A stretch of 64,000 nt of DNA from Roseburia porci (GCF_009695765.1 NZ_VUNI01000005.1:1-64000), one strand, 5' to 3'; positions 17,709-28,105 are shown, counted from the first letter of the stretch. The notes: generated by a model not told the origin, from the sequence alone. Made by a program: numbers and translations.

Positions 17709-18761
17709 TTACTCTTCGCTCTTATGGGAATCCACATAGCTCTTTCGAAGCTGTCCACATGCTCCGTCAATGTCTCTTCCCATTTCTCTTCTTACGGTAA
17801 CCGCAAGTCCGTTTTTTTCCAGCTTATTTTTAAATGCTGCAATCACTTTTGCATTGGATTGCACATAATCTCTTTCTTTGATCGGGTTAACCGGGATCAG
17901 GTTAATATGACAATTCATCCCTTTTACAAGTCTGCAAAGTTCCTCTGCATCCTGATCGGTATCATTGACACCACCTACAAGGCTGTATTCAAAAGTTACC
18001 CTTCTTCCGGTCTGATCAAAATAATATCTGCATGCATCCACCACTTCATGAATATCGTACTTATTTGCAACCGGCATAAGTGACAACCGCTTCTCCTGAT
18101 TGGAGGCATGCAGTGACAATGCCAGTGTGATCTGAAGTTTCTTATCAGCAAGTTCCCGCATTCTCGGCACGATTCCACAGGTGGAAACTGTGAGGTTTCT
18201 CTGACTGATGTGAAGTCCATTCTCATCTGTGAGCAGTTCAATAAAACGGAGCAGATTATCAAAATTATCCATCGGCTCTCCGGTTCCCATTACAACCACA
18301 TTGGATATCCTCTCACCAATGTCCTTGCCGATCTGATAAATCTGATCCAGCATCTCTGCCGGTCTTAATCCTCTCACCAGTCCATCTAACGTTGATGCAC
18401 AGAATCGGCATCCCATACGACATCCGACCTGGGAAGATATGCACACGGAATTGCCATGTTTATAACGCATCAGCACGCTTTCGATCACGTTTCCATCTTC
18501 CAGCTGAAACAGATATTTTCTTGTTCCATCCAGTTTGGATATCTGTACCTCTTCCTTTTTCAGCGTTGTGAGATAACCTGCATCTGCAAGCGACTCTCTC
18601 AGTTTCTTGGATATGTTGGTCATCTCGTCAAAGCTGTCCGCCTGTTTCTCATGTATCCACTGATATACCTGCTTTGCACGAAACGGCTTTTCTCCTATGC
18701 TTACAATGAATTCTGTCATCTCAGCAAGATTCATGGATTTCAAATCCGCTTTATCACTCAT
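17709..18761 (-). CDS. rlmN: 23S rRNA (A2503-C2)/tRNA (A37-C2)-methyltransferase RlmN
   Basis: 350-residue radical-SAM enzyme. The cluster motif is CRMGCRFC (CxxxCxxC) near residue 110; the downstream GTGEPMDNFDN and SLHASNQEKR are RlmN signatures, and a conserved Cys near the C-terminus (DIDGACGQL) is the methyl-carrying one. It modifies 23S A2503 and some tRNAs. The start overlaps the rsmB stop by 8 bp. There is a 138-bp gap before prpC that shows nothing clear. Confidence 0.97.
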   Translation of the reverse strand: MSDKADLKSMNLAEMTEFIVSIGEKPFRAKQVYQWIHEKQADSFDEMTNISKKLRESLADAGYLTTLKKEEVQISKLDGTRKYLFQLEDGNVIESVLMRYKHGNSVCISSQVGCRMGCRFCASTLDGLVRGLRPAEMLDQIYQIGKDIGERISNVVVMGTGEPMDNFDNLLRFIELLTDENGLHISQRNLTVSTCGIVPRMRELADKKLQITLALSLHASNQEKRLSLMPVANKYDIHEVVDACRYYFDQTGRRVTFEYSLVGGVNDTDQDAEELCRLVKGMNCHINLIPVNPIKERDYVQSNAKVIAAFKNKLEKNGLAVTVRREMGRDIDGACGQLRKSYVDSHKSEE

Positions 18762-20112
18762 GTTTTCTCCTTACAAATTTAGAAATAAAGAATCCGTCAT
18801 TCCCTGCTTCACCCGGAAGCATCTGTTTCATGGCTACCAGAGAAAGTTCCGGAAATTCACGTTCTATCCACGCAGCATTTTCTTCATTTTCTGCTCTGTC
18901 AATCGTACATGTACTGTAAATCACTGTTCCATTCTCTTTTACATAAGGAATTACCGTCTTTAAAATCTGACGCTGCAACTGAACGAGTTCCTTTTCCTTT
19001 GCTTCCGTCATTTTATAACGGATATCTGTTTTTTTGCCCATAACTCCAAGTCCGGAGCATGGAAGATCACAGACCAGAATATCTGCTTTTTCCACCGAAT
19101 CCCGGTCAAAAACCGTGGCATCCATACACACTGCTTTCATATTTGAAAGTCCATGACGTCTGATATTTTCTTCGATCAGATCTGTCTTGTATTCTGTAAG
19201 ATCCCTTGCCTCTACCATGCCTGTTCCATCCATAAGTTCAGCAATGTGGGAACTTTTTCCACCCGGAGCAGCGCAGACATCGATCACGTAGTCTCCCTTT
19301 TTCGGAGCAGCCATCTCTGCGACAAGCATAGAGCTAAGATCCTGCACATAAAAATCGCCATCCTGAAATGTCTGAAGACTCTGAAGATGATCAAAATCTG
19401 AAATCTTAAATGCATAATCCTCAAGACGTCCAAGTGCATCCTTGAATTCTCCACTCTCCGCTGGAATTTTCCCGATCCTTTCCACGGTAACCTGTTCGTT
19501 TATCAACCTCGTCTGTAACTCTTCCGGCGTGCACTTGGTCCGGTTTGTACGGATTGTCAGTGGTGATTCCTGATAAAAATTGGAAAGGATTGTTTCGGTC
19601 TGTTCAAATCCATATGCTTTCATCCAGCGTTTTATGATCCAGCCCGGAACTGAATATTTTACTTCCAAATACCGCTTTGGTTCAATCGCCGCATCCGGAT
19701 AAAGAAGTTTATCTCCTTCTCTTACAATGCTTCTAAGTACTCCATTGACAAATCCGGACAGCTGACGGAATCCACGTTTCTTGGCAAGTTTTACTGCCTC
19801 ATTGCATACAGCGGAATCCGGAATCGCATCCATGTAACGAAGCTGATAAACGCTCATCCTGAGGAGATTTCGGATGAGCGGTTTCATTTTACGCACTTTC
19901 ACTTTCGAAAATGAATCAATCATATAATCCATTTCAATCTGATGTTCAATCGTTCCCTCTGCAAGTCTTGTGAGAAACGCGCGTTCTTTTTTATCGAGAT
20001 ACTGATATTTATCCAGCACACTCCGGATCACAAGATGCGAATACTGGTCTTTTTCATTTACTTCGATCAAAATGTCAAGGACAAGCTCCCTGATATTCGT
20101 ATTAGTCGTCAC
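18754..20112 (-). CDS. rsmB: 16S rRNA (m5C967) methyltransferase RsmB
   Basis: About 452 residues: an N-terminal NusB-like RNA-binding domain (1-140) and a C-terminal SAM methyltransferase with VCAAPGGKSSHIAELM, the DLPCSGLG motif and the STCTIDRAENE catalytic-Cys region. The start is put at the GTG at 20112 because GGAGG lies eight bases before it; an in-frame TTG at 20127 would put the ribosome-binding site inside the gene. With this start the gene overlaps the metallopeptidase by 11 bp. Confidence 0.94.
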   Translation of the reverse strand: MTTNTNIRELVLDILIEVNEKDQYSHLVIRSVLDKYQYLDKKERAFLTRLAEGTIEHQIEMDYMIDSFSKVKVRKMKPLIRNLLRMSVYQLRYMDAIPDSAVCNEAVKLAKKRGFRQLSGFVNGVLRSIVREGDKLLYPDAAIEPKRYLEVKYSVPGWIIKRWMKAYGFEQTETILSNFYQESPLTIRTNRTKCTPEELQTRLINEQVTVERIGKIPAESGEFKDALGRLEDYAFKISDFDHLQSLQTFQDGDFYVQDLSSMLVAEMAAPKKGDYVIDVCAAPGGKSSHIAELMDGTGMVEARDLTEYKTDLIEENIRRHGLSNMKAVCMDATVFDRDSVEKADILVCDLPCSGLGVMGKKTDIRYKMTEAKEKELVQLQRQILKTVIPYVKENGTVIYSTCTIDRAENEENAAWIEREFPELSLVAMKQMLPGEAGNDGFFISKFVRRKHE

Positions 20113-20809
20113 GATTTCTTCCTCCAAACAGTATCACAAGACGAAGCAGCTGCAAAATTGCTGCGGCAGCACTTGCGACATAGGTGAGTGCTGCGGATAC
20201 CAGCACTTTTCTTGTATATTTCAGTTCATCCTGTCCCAGGATTCCCTGCGTCTCCAGCTGTTTTAATGCACGGCTTGATGCGTTAAACTCTACCGGAAGC
20301 GTTACAAGCTGGAACAATACCGCAAAGGAAAACATTAAGATTCCGATATTGATGAGCATTGCAGACATACTTCCATTGAAGAATAAACCGATAATAATGA
20401 TCGGCCATGCAAGTGTCGAGCCAAAATTTGCGATTGGAACAATTGCGCTTCTCAGCGTAAGCGGAAAATAGCTGTGCTGGTGCTGGATCGCATGTCCGCA
20501 TTCATGTGCAGCGACTCCAACTGCTGCCACGGATGTCGAATTATAGGTTGAATCCGACAGATTCAGTGTTTTATTGGTTGGATTGTAATTGTCGGTCAGT
20601 TTTCCCGAAATATGCCTGATCTCCACATCATAGATCCCTGCTGAATTTAATATTCGTTCCGCTGCCTGTGCACCGGTCATTCCAGACATGCTTCGATAAG
20701 CAGAATACTTATTAAATGTCGTATTAACTTTTGCCGATGCAAGCATACAGATCACTGCACCGATAATAACAAGAATATAAGTACTGTCATACCAGAAAAA
20801 ATATGGCAT
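20102..20809 (-). CDS. YugP-type membrane zinc metallopeptidase
   Basis: 235 residues with about four hydrophobic segments. The active site HECGH (AAHECGHAIQHQ, about residues 102-113) is a HExxH zinc site after VAAVGVAAHE. The family (DUF2269/YugP-like neutral zinc metallopeptidase) is membrane-bound; substrates are unknown. The gene lies between fmt (12 bp) and rsmB (overlap), inside the def-fmt-rsmB translation cluster, an arrangement repeated in many Clostridia. Confidence 0.9.
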   Translation of the reverse strand: MPYFFWYDSTYILVIIGAVICMLASAKVNTTFNKYSAYRSMSGMTGAQAAERILNSAGIYDVEIRHISGKLTDNYNPTNKTLNLSDSTYNSTSVAAVGVAAHECGHAIQHQHSYFPLTLRSAIVPIANFGSTLAWPIIIIGLFFNGSMSAMLINIGILMFSFAVLFQLVTLPVEFNASSRALKQLETQGILGQDELKYTRKVLVSAALTYVASAAAAILQLLRLVILFGGRNRDD

Positions 20810-20821
20810 AATGATCCCTCC

Positions 20822-21757
20822 TTAAATGCGGTGGAAAAATGATCCCTCTTCCACCTGATAACCACGTAAAAAAGCATCCACAGACATTCGTTTTTTTCCT
20901 TCAAGCTGTACTTCCTTTAAAGAAAGAACCCCTTTTCCAGTCTGAACAAGCATCTCATCCTTTGTTGCTTTACAGATACATCCAGGTTCATAATCTGTTG
21001 TATCGGAAACCACATCTGCCTGCCAGATCTTAAATGTCTTGTCATCCAGTTTTGTATATGCACTCGGCCATGGATTCAGCCCCCGGATCAGGCGTTCAAT
21101 CTCTACCGCCGGCCGCTGCCAGTCAATATTTCCAAGCTCTTTACTGATCATGCTTGTATGTGTTGCCACTTCCGAATTCTGTGGCGTATAGGTTGCATTT
21201 CCATCTTCAATCAGTTGCATTGTCTCCACACAAAGTTTTGCTCCGACATCTGCAAGTTTATCAAAAAGACTTCCACCGGTTTCATCCTTTGCAAGACGTA
21301 CTTCTTTCTTCGCGATCATATCTCCGGTGTCAATGCCGGTATCCATACGCATTGTGGTCACTCCGGTGATCTCATCTCCATTGATTACTGCCCACTGGAT
21401 TGGAGCCGCACCACGATACTTCGGAAGCAGGGATGCATGTACATTGACGCATCCATATTTTGGCATATCCAGTATCTCTTTAGAAAGAATCTGTCCAAAT
21501 GCCACAACAATGATCATTTCCGGCGCAAACTGTCTTAAATACTCCACATTCTCCGGTTCACGGATCTTCTTCGGCTGAAAAACCGGAATTCCATGTTCCA
21601 CTGCGCATTCTTTTACCGGTGAACACTGTAATGCCTTTCCACGTCCCTTCGGTTTATCCGGCTGTGTGACAACCAGAGCAACCTCATGACCTGCTTTTAT
21701 GATTTCTTCCAGGGTTCCCACTGAAAAATCAGGAGTTCCCATAAAAATAACTCTCAT
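20822..21757 (-). CDS. fmt: Methionyl-tRNA formyltransferase
   Basis: 311 residues. The formyltransferase domain begins MRVIFMGTPDFSVGTLEEI, with VNVHASLLPKYRGAAPIQWAVINGD near 103-128 (catalytic Asn/His and SLLPKYRG signature) and MDTGIDTGDM; the C-terminal OB-like domain binds the tRNA. It formylates initiator Met-tRNA. One base separates it from def. Confidence 0.97.
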   Translation of the reverse strand: MRVIFMGTPDFSVGTLEEIIKAGHEVALVVTQPDKPKGRGKALQCSPVKECAVEHGIPVFQPKKIREPENVEYLRQFAPEMIIVVAFGQILSKEILDMPKYGCVNVHASLLPKYRGAAPIQWAVINGDEITGVTTMRMDTGIDTGDMIAKKEVRLAKDETGGSLFDKLADVGAKLCVETMQLIEDGNATYTPQNSEVATHTSMISKELGNIDWQRPAVEIERLIRGLNPWPSAYTKLDDKTFKIWQADVVSDTTDYEPGCICKATKDEMLVQTGKGVLSLKEVQLEGKKRMSVDAFLRGYQVEEGSFFHRI

Positions 21758-21758
21758 C

Positions 21759-22241
21759 TTATTTCTCTTCCTCCGGATCTTCGTATGTTACATCGTGAAG
21801 TGGTCCTTCTACCTTTTCTACATAAAGATGTCCATCCAGATGATCTGTCTCATGGCAGATGCATCTTGCAAGAAGTTCTGTTCCCTCAATCTCGCATTCA
21901 TTCATGTCTTCATCCATAAACCGGGCAATTACATGATTCGGGCGTGTCACCTGTCCGGCTTTTCCAGGTATACTTAAGCAGCCCTCGTCTCCGGTCTGTT
22001 CTCCATCGGTTTCAATGATCACCGGGTTAATCATTACGATCGGACCCTCTCCGACATCCATAACAACGATTCTTTTTAAAATTCCCACCTGTGGTGCCGC
22101 AAGTCCAACACCGTTTGCTTCATACATGGTCTCGAGCATATCATCGATCAGAGTCGTGATCTTTGGGGTAACCTCTGTCACTTCTCTACATTTCTTTTCT
22201 AATACAGGATCACCCTGAATTCTTATCTGTCTGATTGCCAT
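21759..22241 (-). CDS. def: Peptide deformylase
   Basis: 160 residues. The three deformylase motifs are present: GVGLAAPQVG (about 44), EGCLSIPG (about 87) and the metal site HETDHLDG (about 130, HExxH). It removes the N-formyl group from new proteins, reversing Fmt's mark. The neighbours priA (15 bp upstream) and fmt form the classic priA-def-fmt order. Confidence 0.97.
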   Translation of the reverse strand: MAIRQIRIQGDPVLEKKCREVTEVTPKITTLIDDMLETMYEANGVGLAAPQVGILKRIVVMDVGEGPIVMINPVIIETDGEQTGDEGCLSIPGKAGQVTRPNHVIARFMDEDMNECEIEGTELLARCICHETDHLDGHLYVEKVEGPLHDVTYEDPEEEK

Positions 22242-22256
22242 ACTGTATATCCTCCT

Positions 22257-24482
22257 TTACCATCCATTCATCGGATTAAAATCAAATTGTATCATAACAT
22301 TCCGGAAGCAATTTTCCTCCTTCATGTAATGTTCCAGTTTATCTTTGAGTTCCACCAGCGTCTCATAATCAGCTGCTTTTATATAAATAACCTTTCGGTA
22401 TATATCATTAATTTTTCGGATTGATGCATCTGCCGGTCCCATCACCTGATATTCCCTGTTCCCGGTCTTTTGTATACATTCTGTAAGATGACTGGCTGCC
22501 TGCGAAGCTGCCTCTTCCTTTTCCGATGTGCATAATATCAGCAACATATTTGCGACCGGTGGATATCTTAACATACTCCGGTATGCGATCTCTTTTTCGT
22601 AAAAAGTCTCATAATCCTGATCTTTTGCTGCTTCAATCGCATAATGTTTCGGATCATAAGTCTGTATGACCACCTGTCCGGCTGCCTCCCCGCGGCCGGC
22701 TCTTCCGGCTGCCTGTGTCAGAAGTTCAAATGTCCGCTCTGCCGCATGAAAATCACTGACATGCAGCGACATATCTGCCGCAAGGACACCGACTAATGTA
22801 ACGTTAGGGAAATCATGCCCTTTTACGATCATCTGTGTTCCGATCAGAATATCTGCCTCCTGATTGGAAAATGCAGACAATATCTTCTCATAGCTGCCTT
22901 TTGTCCTTGTGGTATCATAGTCCATCCGAAGAACTCTGGCTTTCGGGAAACGTTTCTTAACAATTTCCTCCACTTTCTGTGTTCCAGCCTTAAATCCTCC
23001 AATATATCTCGACCCGCATTCCGGACAGACCTTCGGTTCCGGCTGTTCATAGCCACAATAATGGCAGACCATCCTGCCTCCGGCATGCTGACTCAATGAC
23101 ACATCACAATGCGGACACCGTATCACATGCCCACATGCACGACAGGAAACAAAACCTGCCACACCTCTCCGGTTTAAAAAAAGCATCGTCTGCTGTCCGT
23201 TGCGAAGACGATTATCCATCAATTCCTGAAGCCGTGTACTTAAAATAGAACGGTTTCCGCTTCTTAATTCCTCCCGAAGATCGATCACTTCACATTCCGG
23301 CAGCGGTCTCTTCTGCACTCTTTCGCTAAGTTCCAGCAGTTTGAAGTTTCCCTGTTTCGCCTGGTAATAGCTTTCCACCGATGGTGTCGCTGATCCAAGT
23401 ACAACACTTGCATGATTCATTGCAGCACGTGCAATTGCTGTTTCCCTGGCATGATAACGCGGGACTGTCTCGCTTTTATAGGAGGCTTCGTGTTCTTCAT
23501 CTATAATGATAAGCCCAAGGTTTGTAAATGGTGTGAACAAAGCAGATCTTGGACCGATCATAATATCCACATCACCATTTTTTGCCCTTAGAAACTGATC
23601 GTATCGTTCGCCTCCTGAAAGTCTGGAATTCATGATCGATACCCGTTTTCCAAAACGATTGTAAAACCGCATGACCGTCTGATAGGTCAGAGCGATCTCA
23701 GGAATCAGGACGATCGCCTGCTTTCCTTCGCGAAGAACATGGCTGATCAGTTCCATATATACTTCTGTCTTTCCACTTCCGGTAACACCTTTTAGCAGAT
23801 ATGTACCGTATTCTTCTTTTTGCATATCAGACGTAATCACATCAACTACATGCTGCTGTCCTGCATTCAGGACTTTGTCATAGCCTTCGGGATTCAGATG
23901 ACCAATTGGATTGCGGTAAGCAGTCTGTGACTCAACTGCAAGAATTCCTTTTTCCTCCAGTCCCTTTACAACGGATGCCGTCACGTGAAGCTTCTGGGTA
24001 ATGACCTGGTACTGGATCACATCCTGTTCGATCAGTTCCCGGAGCAGTCTCGCCTTTGCTGTATTATGTTTTGCCTCAAAAAGTGCCAGATACTCCTGTG
24101 CCTCTTTCTTCGAAATGAGAAGACGCACGCTGCGCTGTTCCACTGCTTTCGTCTTCTGTTTGATCGGAAGCACTGTTTTCAGTGCCTGATTCATGGTTCC
24201 GCCATAATTTCTGCGAATCCAGGCTGCCAGTGCAATCAGCTGTGACTCAATGGCAACGCCATCCTCTTTCAGAGATGTCACCGGCTTTAATTTTGACTCA
24301 TCAAATTCTGCTTCATCCGTGAGTTCCATTACAAATCCTGCCAGGCTGCGGTTTCCAAACGGAACTTCCACCTGCATGCCCTCACGAATCGTATCCTTCA
24401 GTTCCTCCGGGATGAGATACTGAAATGTTTTATCCAGTTTATCAAGCGAAATATCTACAATCACATTGGCATATTTTGCCAC
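22257..24482 (-). CDS. priA: Primosomal replication-restart helicase PriA
   Basis: 741 residues: an N-terminal DNA-binding domain, Walker A GVTGSGKTEVY near 228, DEEH box (IIDEEHEASYKSE) near 325, a zinc region with CRACGHVIRCPHC, CHYCG and CPECG near 450-490, and the C-terminal helicase core with QAAGRAGRG. PriA reloads the replisome at stalled forks. First gene of the priA-def-fmt run. Confidence 0.97.
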   Translation of the reverse strand: MAKYANVIVDISLDKLDKTFQYLIPEELKDTIREGMQVEVPFGNRSLAGFVMELTDEAEFDESKLKPVTSLKEDGVAIESQLIALAAWIRRNYGGTMNQALKTVLPIKQKTKAVEQRSVRLLISKKEAQEYLALFEAKHNTAKARLLRELIEQDVIQYQVITQKLHVTASVVKGLEEKGILAVESQTAYRNPIGHLNPEGYDKVLNAGQQHVVDVITSDMQKEEYGTYLLKGVTGSGKTEVYMELISHVLREGKQAIVLIPEIALTYQTVMRFYNRFGKRVSIMNSRLSGGERYDQFLRAKNGDVDIMIGPRSALFTPFTNLGLIIIDEEHEASYKSETVPRYHARETAIARAAMNHASVVLGSATPSVESYYQAKQGNFKLLELSERVQKRPLPECEVIDLREELRSGNRSILSTRLQELMDNRLRNGQQTMLFLNRRGVAGFVSCRACGHVIRCPHCDVSLSQHAGGRMVCHYCGYEQPEPKVCPECGSRYIGGFKAGTQKVEEIVKKRFPKARVLRMDYDTTRTKGSYEKILSAFSNQEADILIGTQMIVKGHDFPNVTLVGVLAADMSLHVSDFHAAERTFELLTQAAGRAGRGEAAGQVVIQTYDPKHYAIEAAKDQDYETFYEKEIAYRSMLRYPPVANMLLILCTSEKEEAASQAASHLTECIQKTGNREYQVMGPADASIRKINDIYRKVIYIKAADYETLVELKDKLEHYMKEENCFRNVMIQFDFNPMNGW

Positions 24483-24588
24483 ACTCTCACCTCAGAACCA
24501 ATCTTAAAAATCTACATATGCTATTCATAAGCATATATTTCTATATTATATGGTATAACTCTCTTTTTTACAAGTATGCGCCGTTTTT

Positions 24589-24619
24589 AAAAGGTCCGGG
24601 CAAATTGTCCGGACCTTTT
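24589..24619. terminator. Near-symmetrical hairpin between priA and a plus-strand gene
   Basis: AAAAGGTCCGG and CCGGACCTTTT form 11 pairs around a nine-base loop. Neither strand has a long T run beyond the stem, so termination would be modest. It could stop pyrIB transcripts that run through the convergent gene at 24719-25117. Confidence 0.5.
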
Positions 24620-24718
24620 ATGGTTACAATTCTTCTACTGTATAATTTTGTGTATTTTGCGGCATGCTTATGCTATAAACACACTGCTAATCCACTGCAA
24701 TTGCGAGGAACACATTCT

Positions 24719-25117
24719 ATGAATAAAAACAAGAAAAATTTTTTAATATGCGGACTTACCGGCTGGTGTCTGGAAATCCTTTATACCTCTCTCTGGAGCG
24801 GAATCAATCATGACGGCCGTCTGATTGGCCACACCTCAATCTGGATGTTTCCAATCTACGGAACTGCTGCCCTGATTGTCCCCGTCTACCATAAAATCAA
24901 ACGATGGCCTGCCATTTTCCGTGGCGGTGTATATTCTCTTGGTATTTTAAGCGGAGAATTTCTCAGCGGATCTCTTTTGAAAAAATTTCATGCATGTCCC
25001 TGGGACTACAGCGATGCACGATACAATATCGGCGGCGTTATCCGTTTGGACTATATGCCACTCTGGATGATCGCCGGTCTTATCTTTGAGCGCATCCTTT
25101 GCCGCAGAAAACATTGA
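24719..25117 (+). CDS. Small membrane protein, putative ABC-transporter type IV (CmpB-like)
   Basis: 132 residues with about three or four membrane segments. The block GWCLEILYTSLWSG, then SIWMFPIYGTAALIVPVYH, matches the family annotated as putative ABC transporter permease type IV (CmpB), whose biochemical role is not established. The start ATG at 24719 follows GAGGA at a usual distance; the much longer upstream frame has no support. A possible promoter with TATAAT at 24641-24646 and a weak -35 lies ahead. It is convergent with pyrI, the stop codons being two bases apart. Confidence 0.72.
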   Translation: MNKNKKNFLICGLTGWCLEILYTSLWSGINHDGRLIGHTSIWMFPIYGTAALIVPVYHKIKRWPAIFRGGVYSLGILSGEFLSGSLLKKFHACPWDYSDARYNIGGVIRLDYMPLWMIAGLIFERILCRRKH

Positions 25118-25118
25118 T

Positions 25119-25559
25119 TTATTTTCTTCTGGCCGGATTGATATATTTCTCTTCACAATATTTGCATCGATATACTTCTTTGGCGGGATCTGCCAGGATA
25201 AAAATCTGATCGAGTTCCTGCTCAATGGAAGTGATGCATCGTGGATTTTTACATTTGATCACGTTTTTCACCTGTTTTGGCAGATGAAGTTCCTTTTTCT
25301 CTACGATCTTGTCACCCTTGATCACATTCACGGTGATATTATGATCAATAAATCCCAGAATATCAAGATCCAGTGACTCAATCGGACATTCTACCTTAAT
25401 GATGTCCTTTTTGCCCATCTTATTGCTTTTCGCATTCTTAATGATTGCAACTGTGCAATCCAGTTCATCCAGTTTCAGGTCATGGTAAATTCTGAGGCTC
25501 ATTCCTGCCTGAATATGATCTAAAACAAATCCTTCATTGATTCCACTGATATTAAGCAT
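25119..25559 (-). CDS. pyrI: Aspartate carbamoyltransferase regulatory subunit
   Basis: 146 residues. N-terminal allosteric domain (VLDHIQAGMSLRIYHDL) and C-terminal zinc domain with CKNPRC and CKYC (C-x4-C and C-x2-C). PyrI binds nucleotides and tunes the PyrB catalytic trimer. Directly follows pyrB with 23 bp. Confidence 0.95.
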   Translation of the reverse strand: MLNISGINEGFVLDHIQAGMSLRIYHDLKLDELDCTVAIIKNAKSNKMGKKDIIKVECPIESLDLDILGFIDHNITVNVIKGDKIVEKKELHLPKQVKNVIKCKNPRCITSIEQELDQIFILADPAKEVYRCKYCEEKYINPARRK

Positions 25560-25582
25560 ATTTCGTTTCCTTTCTATCCTTC

Positions 25583-26503
25583 CTAATCAACCTTGATTCC
25601 AAGAAGTGTGAGGATCAGTGCCATTCTGACATATACTGCATATTGTGCCTGTTTAAAGTATACAGCTCTTGGATCATCATCAACTTCAACCGAAATCTCA
25701 TTTACACGTGGCAGTGGATGGAGAACAAGCATGTCCTTTTTCGCAAGATCCATCTTAGCCTTAGTCAGGATATAGAAATCTTTCAGTCTGATATAATCTT
25801 CTTCATTGAAGAAACGCTCTTTCTGGACACGTGTCATATATAATACATCCAGCTGAGGCATTGCATCTTCCAGACGTTCTACTTCTTCAAATTCAATATT
25901 ATTTGCGCGAAGTACATCCTCTCTGATATAATCCGGAATCCGAAGTTCTTCCGGGGAAATCAGTACAAATTTTACATTATTATAACGGATCAGCGCATTG
26001 ATCAGGGAATGTACGGTTCTGCCGAATTTCAGATCTCCACATAAACCGATTGTCAGATTATCCAGACGTCCTTTTAAAGACCTGATTGTCAAAAGGTCTG
26101 CTAAAGTCTGAGTTGGATGCTGATGTCCACCGTCGCCGGCATTAATTACTGGAATAAGGGATTTTTCAGAAGCTACAAGAGGTGCACCTTCTTTTGGATG
26201 ACGCATTGCACAGATATCTGCGTAACAAGAAATAACACGAATCGTATCAGAAACACTTTCACCTTTGGTAGCTGATGAAGAATCAGCACTGTGAAAGCCT
26301 AAAACAGAACCACCAAGGTTAAGCATTGCTGCTTCAAAGCTCAGCCTCGTTCTTGTACTCGGCTCATAAAAGCAGGTCGCAAGTTTCTTTCCTTCACACG
26401 CGTGGGCGTACTTGTCTGGGTGCTTCTCGATGTCATTGGCCAGATCTAAAAGATCTGATACTTCCTCGACTGAGAGATCCAGAGGACTCATTAAATGTCT
26501 CAT
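25583..26503 (-). CDS. pyrB: Aspartate carbamoyltransferase catalytic subunit
   Basis: 306 residues; makes carbamoyl-aspartate from carbamoyl phosphate and aspartate. The phosphate-binding motif is [16 protein letters not shown] near 47; [15 protein letters not shown] and HPLPRVNEI are the other signatures. The start ATG at 26503 has AGGAGG six bases upstream; the frame extends 60 bp further but that part is leader. With pyrI it is set apart from the pyrC-F-K-D run at 50552-54568. No PyrR-type attenuator is visible in the short leader. Confidence 0.96.
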   Translation of the reverse strand: MRHLMSPLDLSVEEVSDLLDLANDIEKHPDKYAHACEGKKLATCFYEPSTRTRLSFEAAMLNLGGSVLGFHSADSSSATKGESVSDTIRVISCYADICAMRHPKEGAPLVASEKSLIPVINAGDGGHQHPTQTLADLLTIRSLKGRLDNLTIGLCGDLKFGRTVHSLINALIRYNNVKFVLISPEELRIPDYIREDVLRANNIEFEEVERLEDAMPQLDVLYMTRVQKERFFNEEDYIRLKDFYILTKAKMDLAKKDMLVLHPLPRVNEISVEVDDDPRAVYFKQAQYAVYVRMALILTLLGIKVD

Positions 26504-26534
26504 TTTGTTCCTCCTAGTTCTAAGCATTTTTACT

Positions 26535-26563
26535 ATCATATAATAATTATTTGTATATTGCAA
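26535..26563 (-). promoter_or_regulatory. pyrB promoter
   Basis: Minus strand TTGCAA (26563-26558), 17 bp, TATGAT (26540-26535), about 32 bp before the pyrB start. Confidence 0.6.
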
Positions 26564-26591
26564 GACTAAATTGTATTAATTTTTGATACAA

Positions 26592-27245
26592 TTAAAACGG
26601 TCTGCAACAGCATGTGCATAAGAACTGCATAACCAGAAGACTCAGACAGAAATTGCCATATCCGGAATACGGGCGGTCATACTCACTTCCCATATTGCTG
26701 TACCAGGTTCCACCATATGCAAGATGCTGCTGGAACTGCCGATACATCATATTGCTCGGCTCAAGCTGCACTGCACGCTGTGCATGTTCGATCGCAGTTG
26801 CCGTATTACCCGCTCCCTGATTTGCCATGGCACTGTAATAATACCATTTTGCCTTTCTCTCACCGAATGGAATATTATTCAATACATTTAAGGCTTCGGT
26901 AAAGCAGTTGTTACGGATATAATTTGCTGCTGCCTGCATCTGCGGCGTATCATCCCCTGTTGCATAACGGTTACCTGTGTAGCCGCCATAATTGTAACCA
27001 CCATAACCTGAACCGCCGTTTGCACTTCCTGTACTTCCACTGTAGCTGTACCCCTGCTGCTTTTCTTTCATAATCTGATCATAAGCCTGCTGAACCTGCT
27101 TAAACATTTCTTCCGCCTGTGCTTTATTCGGATTATTCACATTGGCATCCGGATGATATTTACGGCTGAGTGTACGGTATGCTTTCTTTATTTCTTCATC
27201 GGAAGCGCTTCGGCTGACCCCGAGCACCTGATACGGATCTGTCAT
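26592..27245 (-). CDS. J-domain protein with Gly/Tyr linker and helical C-terminus
   Basis: 217 residues. Residues 2-62 are a J domain ([25 protein letters not shown] motif in RKYHPDANV). Then a Gly/Ser/Tyr-rich linker (about 70-95), a TPR-like helical part ([21 protein letters not shown] and [21 protein letters not shown]), and a hydrophobic Cys-rich tail ([10 protein letters not shown]). There is no DnaJ zinc finger or client domain, so it would recruit DnaK to one particular partner. It overlaps the DUF5685 gene by 4 bp, suggesting that protein is the partner or shares its site of action. Confidence 0.85.
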   Translation of the reverse strand: MTDPYQVLGVSRSASDEEIKKAYRTLSRKYHPDANVNNPNKAQAEEMFKQVQQAYDQIMKEKQQGYSYSGSTGSANGGSGYGGYNYGGYTGNRYATGDDTPQMQAAANYIRNNCFTEALNVLNNIPFGERKAKWYYYSAMANQGAGNTATAIEHAQRAVQLEPSNMMYRQFQQHLAYGGTWYSNMGSEYDRPYSGYGNFCLSLLVMQFLCTCCCRPF

Positions 27246-28084
27246 TTCTTTTTCCTCTTCTTCTTTTTGAGCTGAATATATTCATATTTCGACCAGACGC
27301 CGGAATACAATACATTTCGTATGATATCAGCATGTAACAAAATTGGCAAGCGTTCAAATGACTTTGCACATTCCGACATGATGCTCGTAAGCATCAGTCT
27401 GCACAGGCACTCGTAGTCATTTTTATTTTGCTTTTTTAATTTCAGCAATGGATTGTAGGCATTCTTCTTTTCGTCTTTTTCAAGGTCTTCGTATGCATCC
27501 ATCAGATATACGAACTTGCCCATATAAAAACCAAGTGTCTTTAATTCACTGCTCCATTCATCCTGTTTCCAGTCAAACAGTTCACCAAGCATGGTTCCTG
27601 TGAGTCCGGCAACCAGATCAATGTTATCCTCTTTCTGTTTCTCGCATTTGTGAAGTTCCTCTATATAAGTTTCTACTGCTTTTACCTGACGAGGATACCG
27701 GGCAGCAATCTCATCATAATTTTTCCGCATCATGCCTGCCATGGTCTTCATTGGAAGACTATGCTCATCTTTCCAGTCATCCATCATGTTCTGATATGCC
27801 AGAACCACATTCATTGCAGCTGCATAATCACTGATCTCATTAATCCGGAATGTACGCTTTTTTGTCGGATGCAGTACACAGGTAAAATCTCCGCTTTTTT
27901 CCTGCGGCTCATAAAGTCCGGTCAGAAGCACGATCAGAAAAGTCATATCATAATTCAAAAGCATCTGACCTTTCTTTCCACATCCAGCCCTGAGTCTCTG
28001 GCAGAGTCCACAGTAATAAGACTGATATATTTTTTTATCTTCATCGGATAATTCTTTGGAATTCACATTAATATAGCCGAACAT
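27242..28084 (-). CDS. DUF5685-family protein
   Basis: 280 residues, all-helical in appearance, with an N-terminal Cys motif ([17 protein letters not shown], about 23-39), [19 protein letters not shown], a lone CVLHP, an acidic helix [12 protein letters not shown] (about 98-109) and a second acidic helix [19 protein letters not shown] (about 194-212). I believe it matches DUF5685, of unknown function. Two acidic helices at this spacing recall the Asp-rich motifs of isoprenoid-synthase folds, but that is speculation. It sits between a membrane zinc-ribbon gene and the J-domain gene. Confidence 0.7.
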   Translation of the reverse strand: MFGYINVNSKELSDEDKKIYQSYYCGLCQRLRAGCGKKGQMLLNYDMTFLIVLLTGLYEPQEKSGDFTCVLHPTKKRTFRINEISDYAAAMNVVLAYQNMMDDWKDEHSLPMKTMAGMMRKNYDEIAARYPRQVKAVETYIEELHKCEKQKEDNIDLVAGLTGTMLGELFDWKQDEWSSELKTLGFYMGKFVYLMDAYEDLEKDEKKNAYNPLLKLKKQNKNDYECLCRLMLTSIMSECAKSFERLPILLHADIIRNVLYSGVWSKYEYIQLKKKKRKKK

Positions 28085-28105
28085 TACGACCTCCCGGTGT
28101 CTGTA

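Noticed and set aside
24425-24718. Longer N-terminus for the plus-strand membrane gene
   Set aside because: The added region covers a hairpin and promoter, is unlike the protein family, and the ATG at 24719 has its own SD.
26571-26598. Inverted repeat AATTGTAT/ATACAATT as a terminator after the J-domain gene
   Set aside because: The stem is all A/T apart from one pair per arm and there is no T run; too weak to call.
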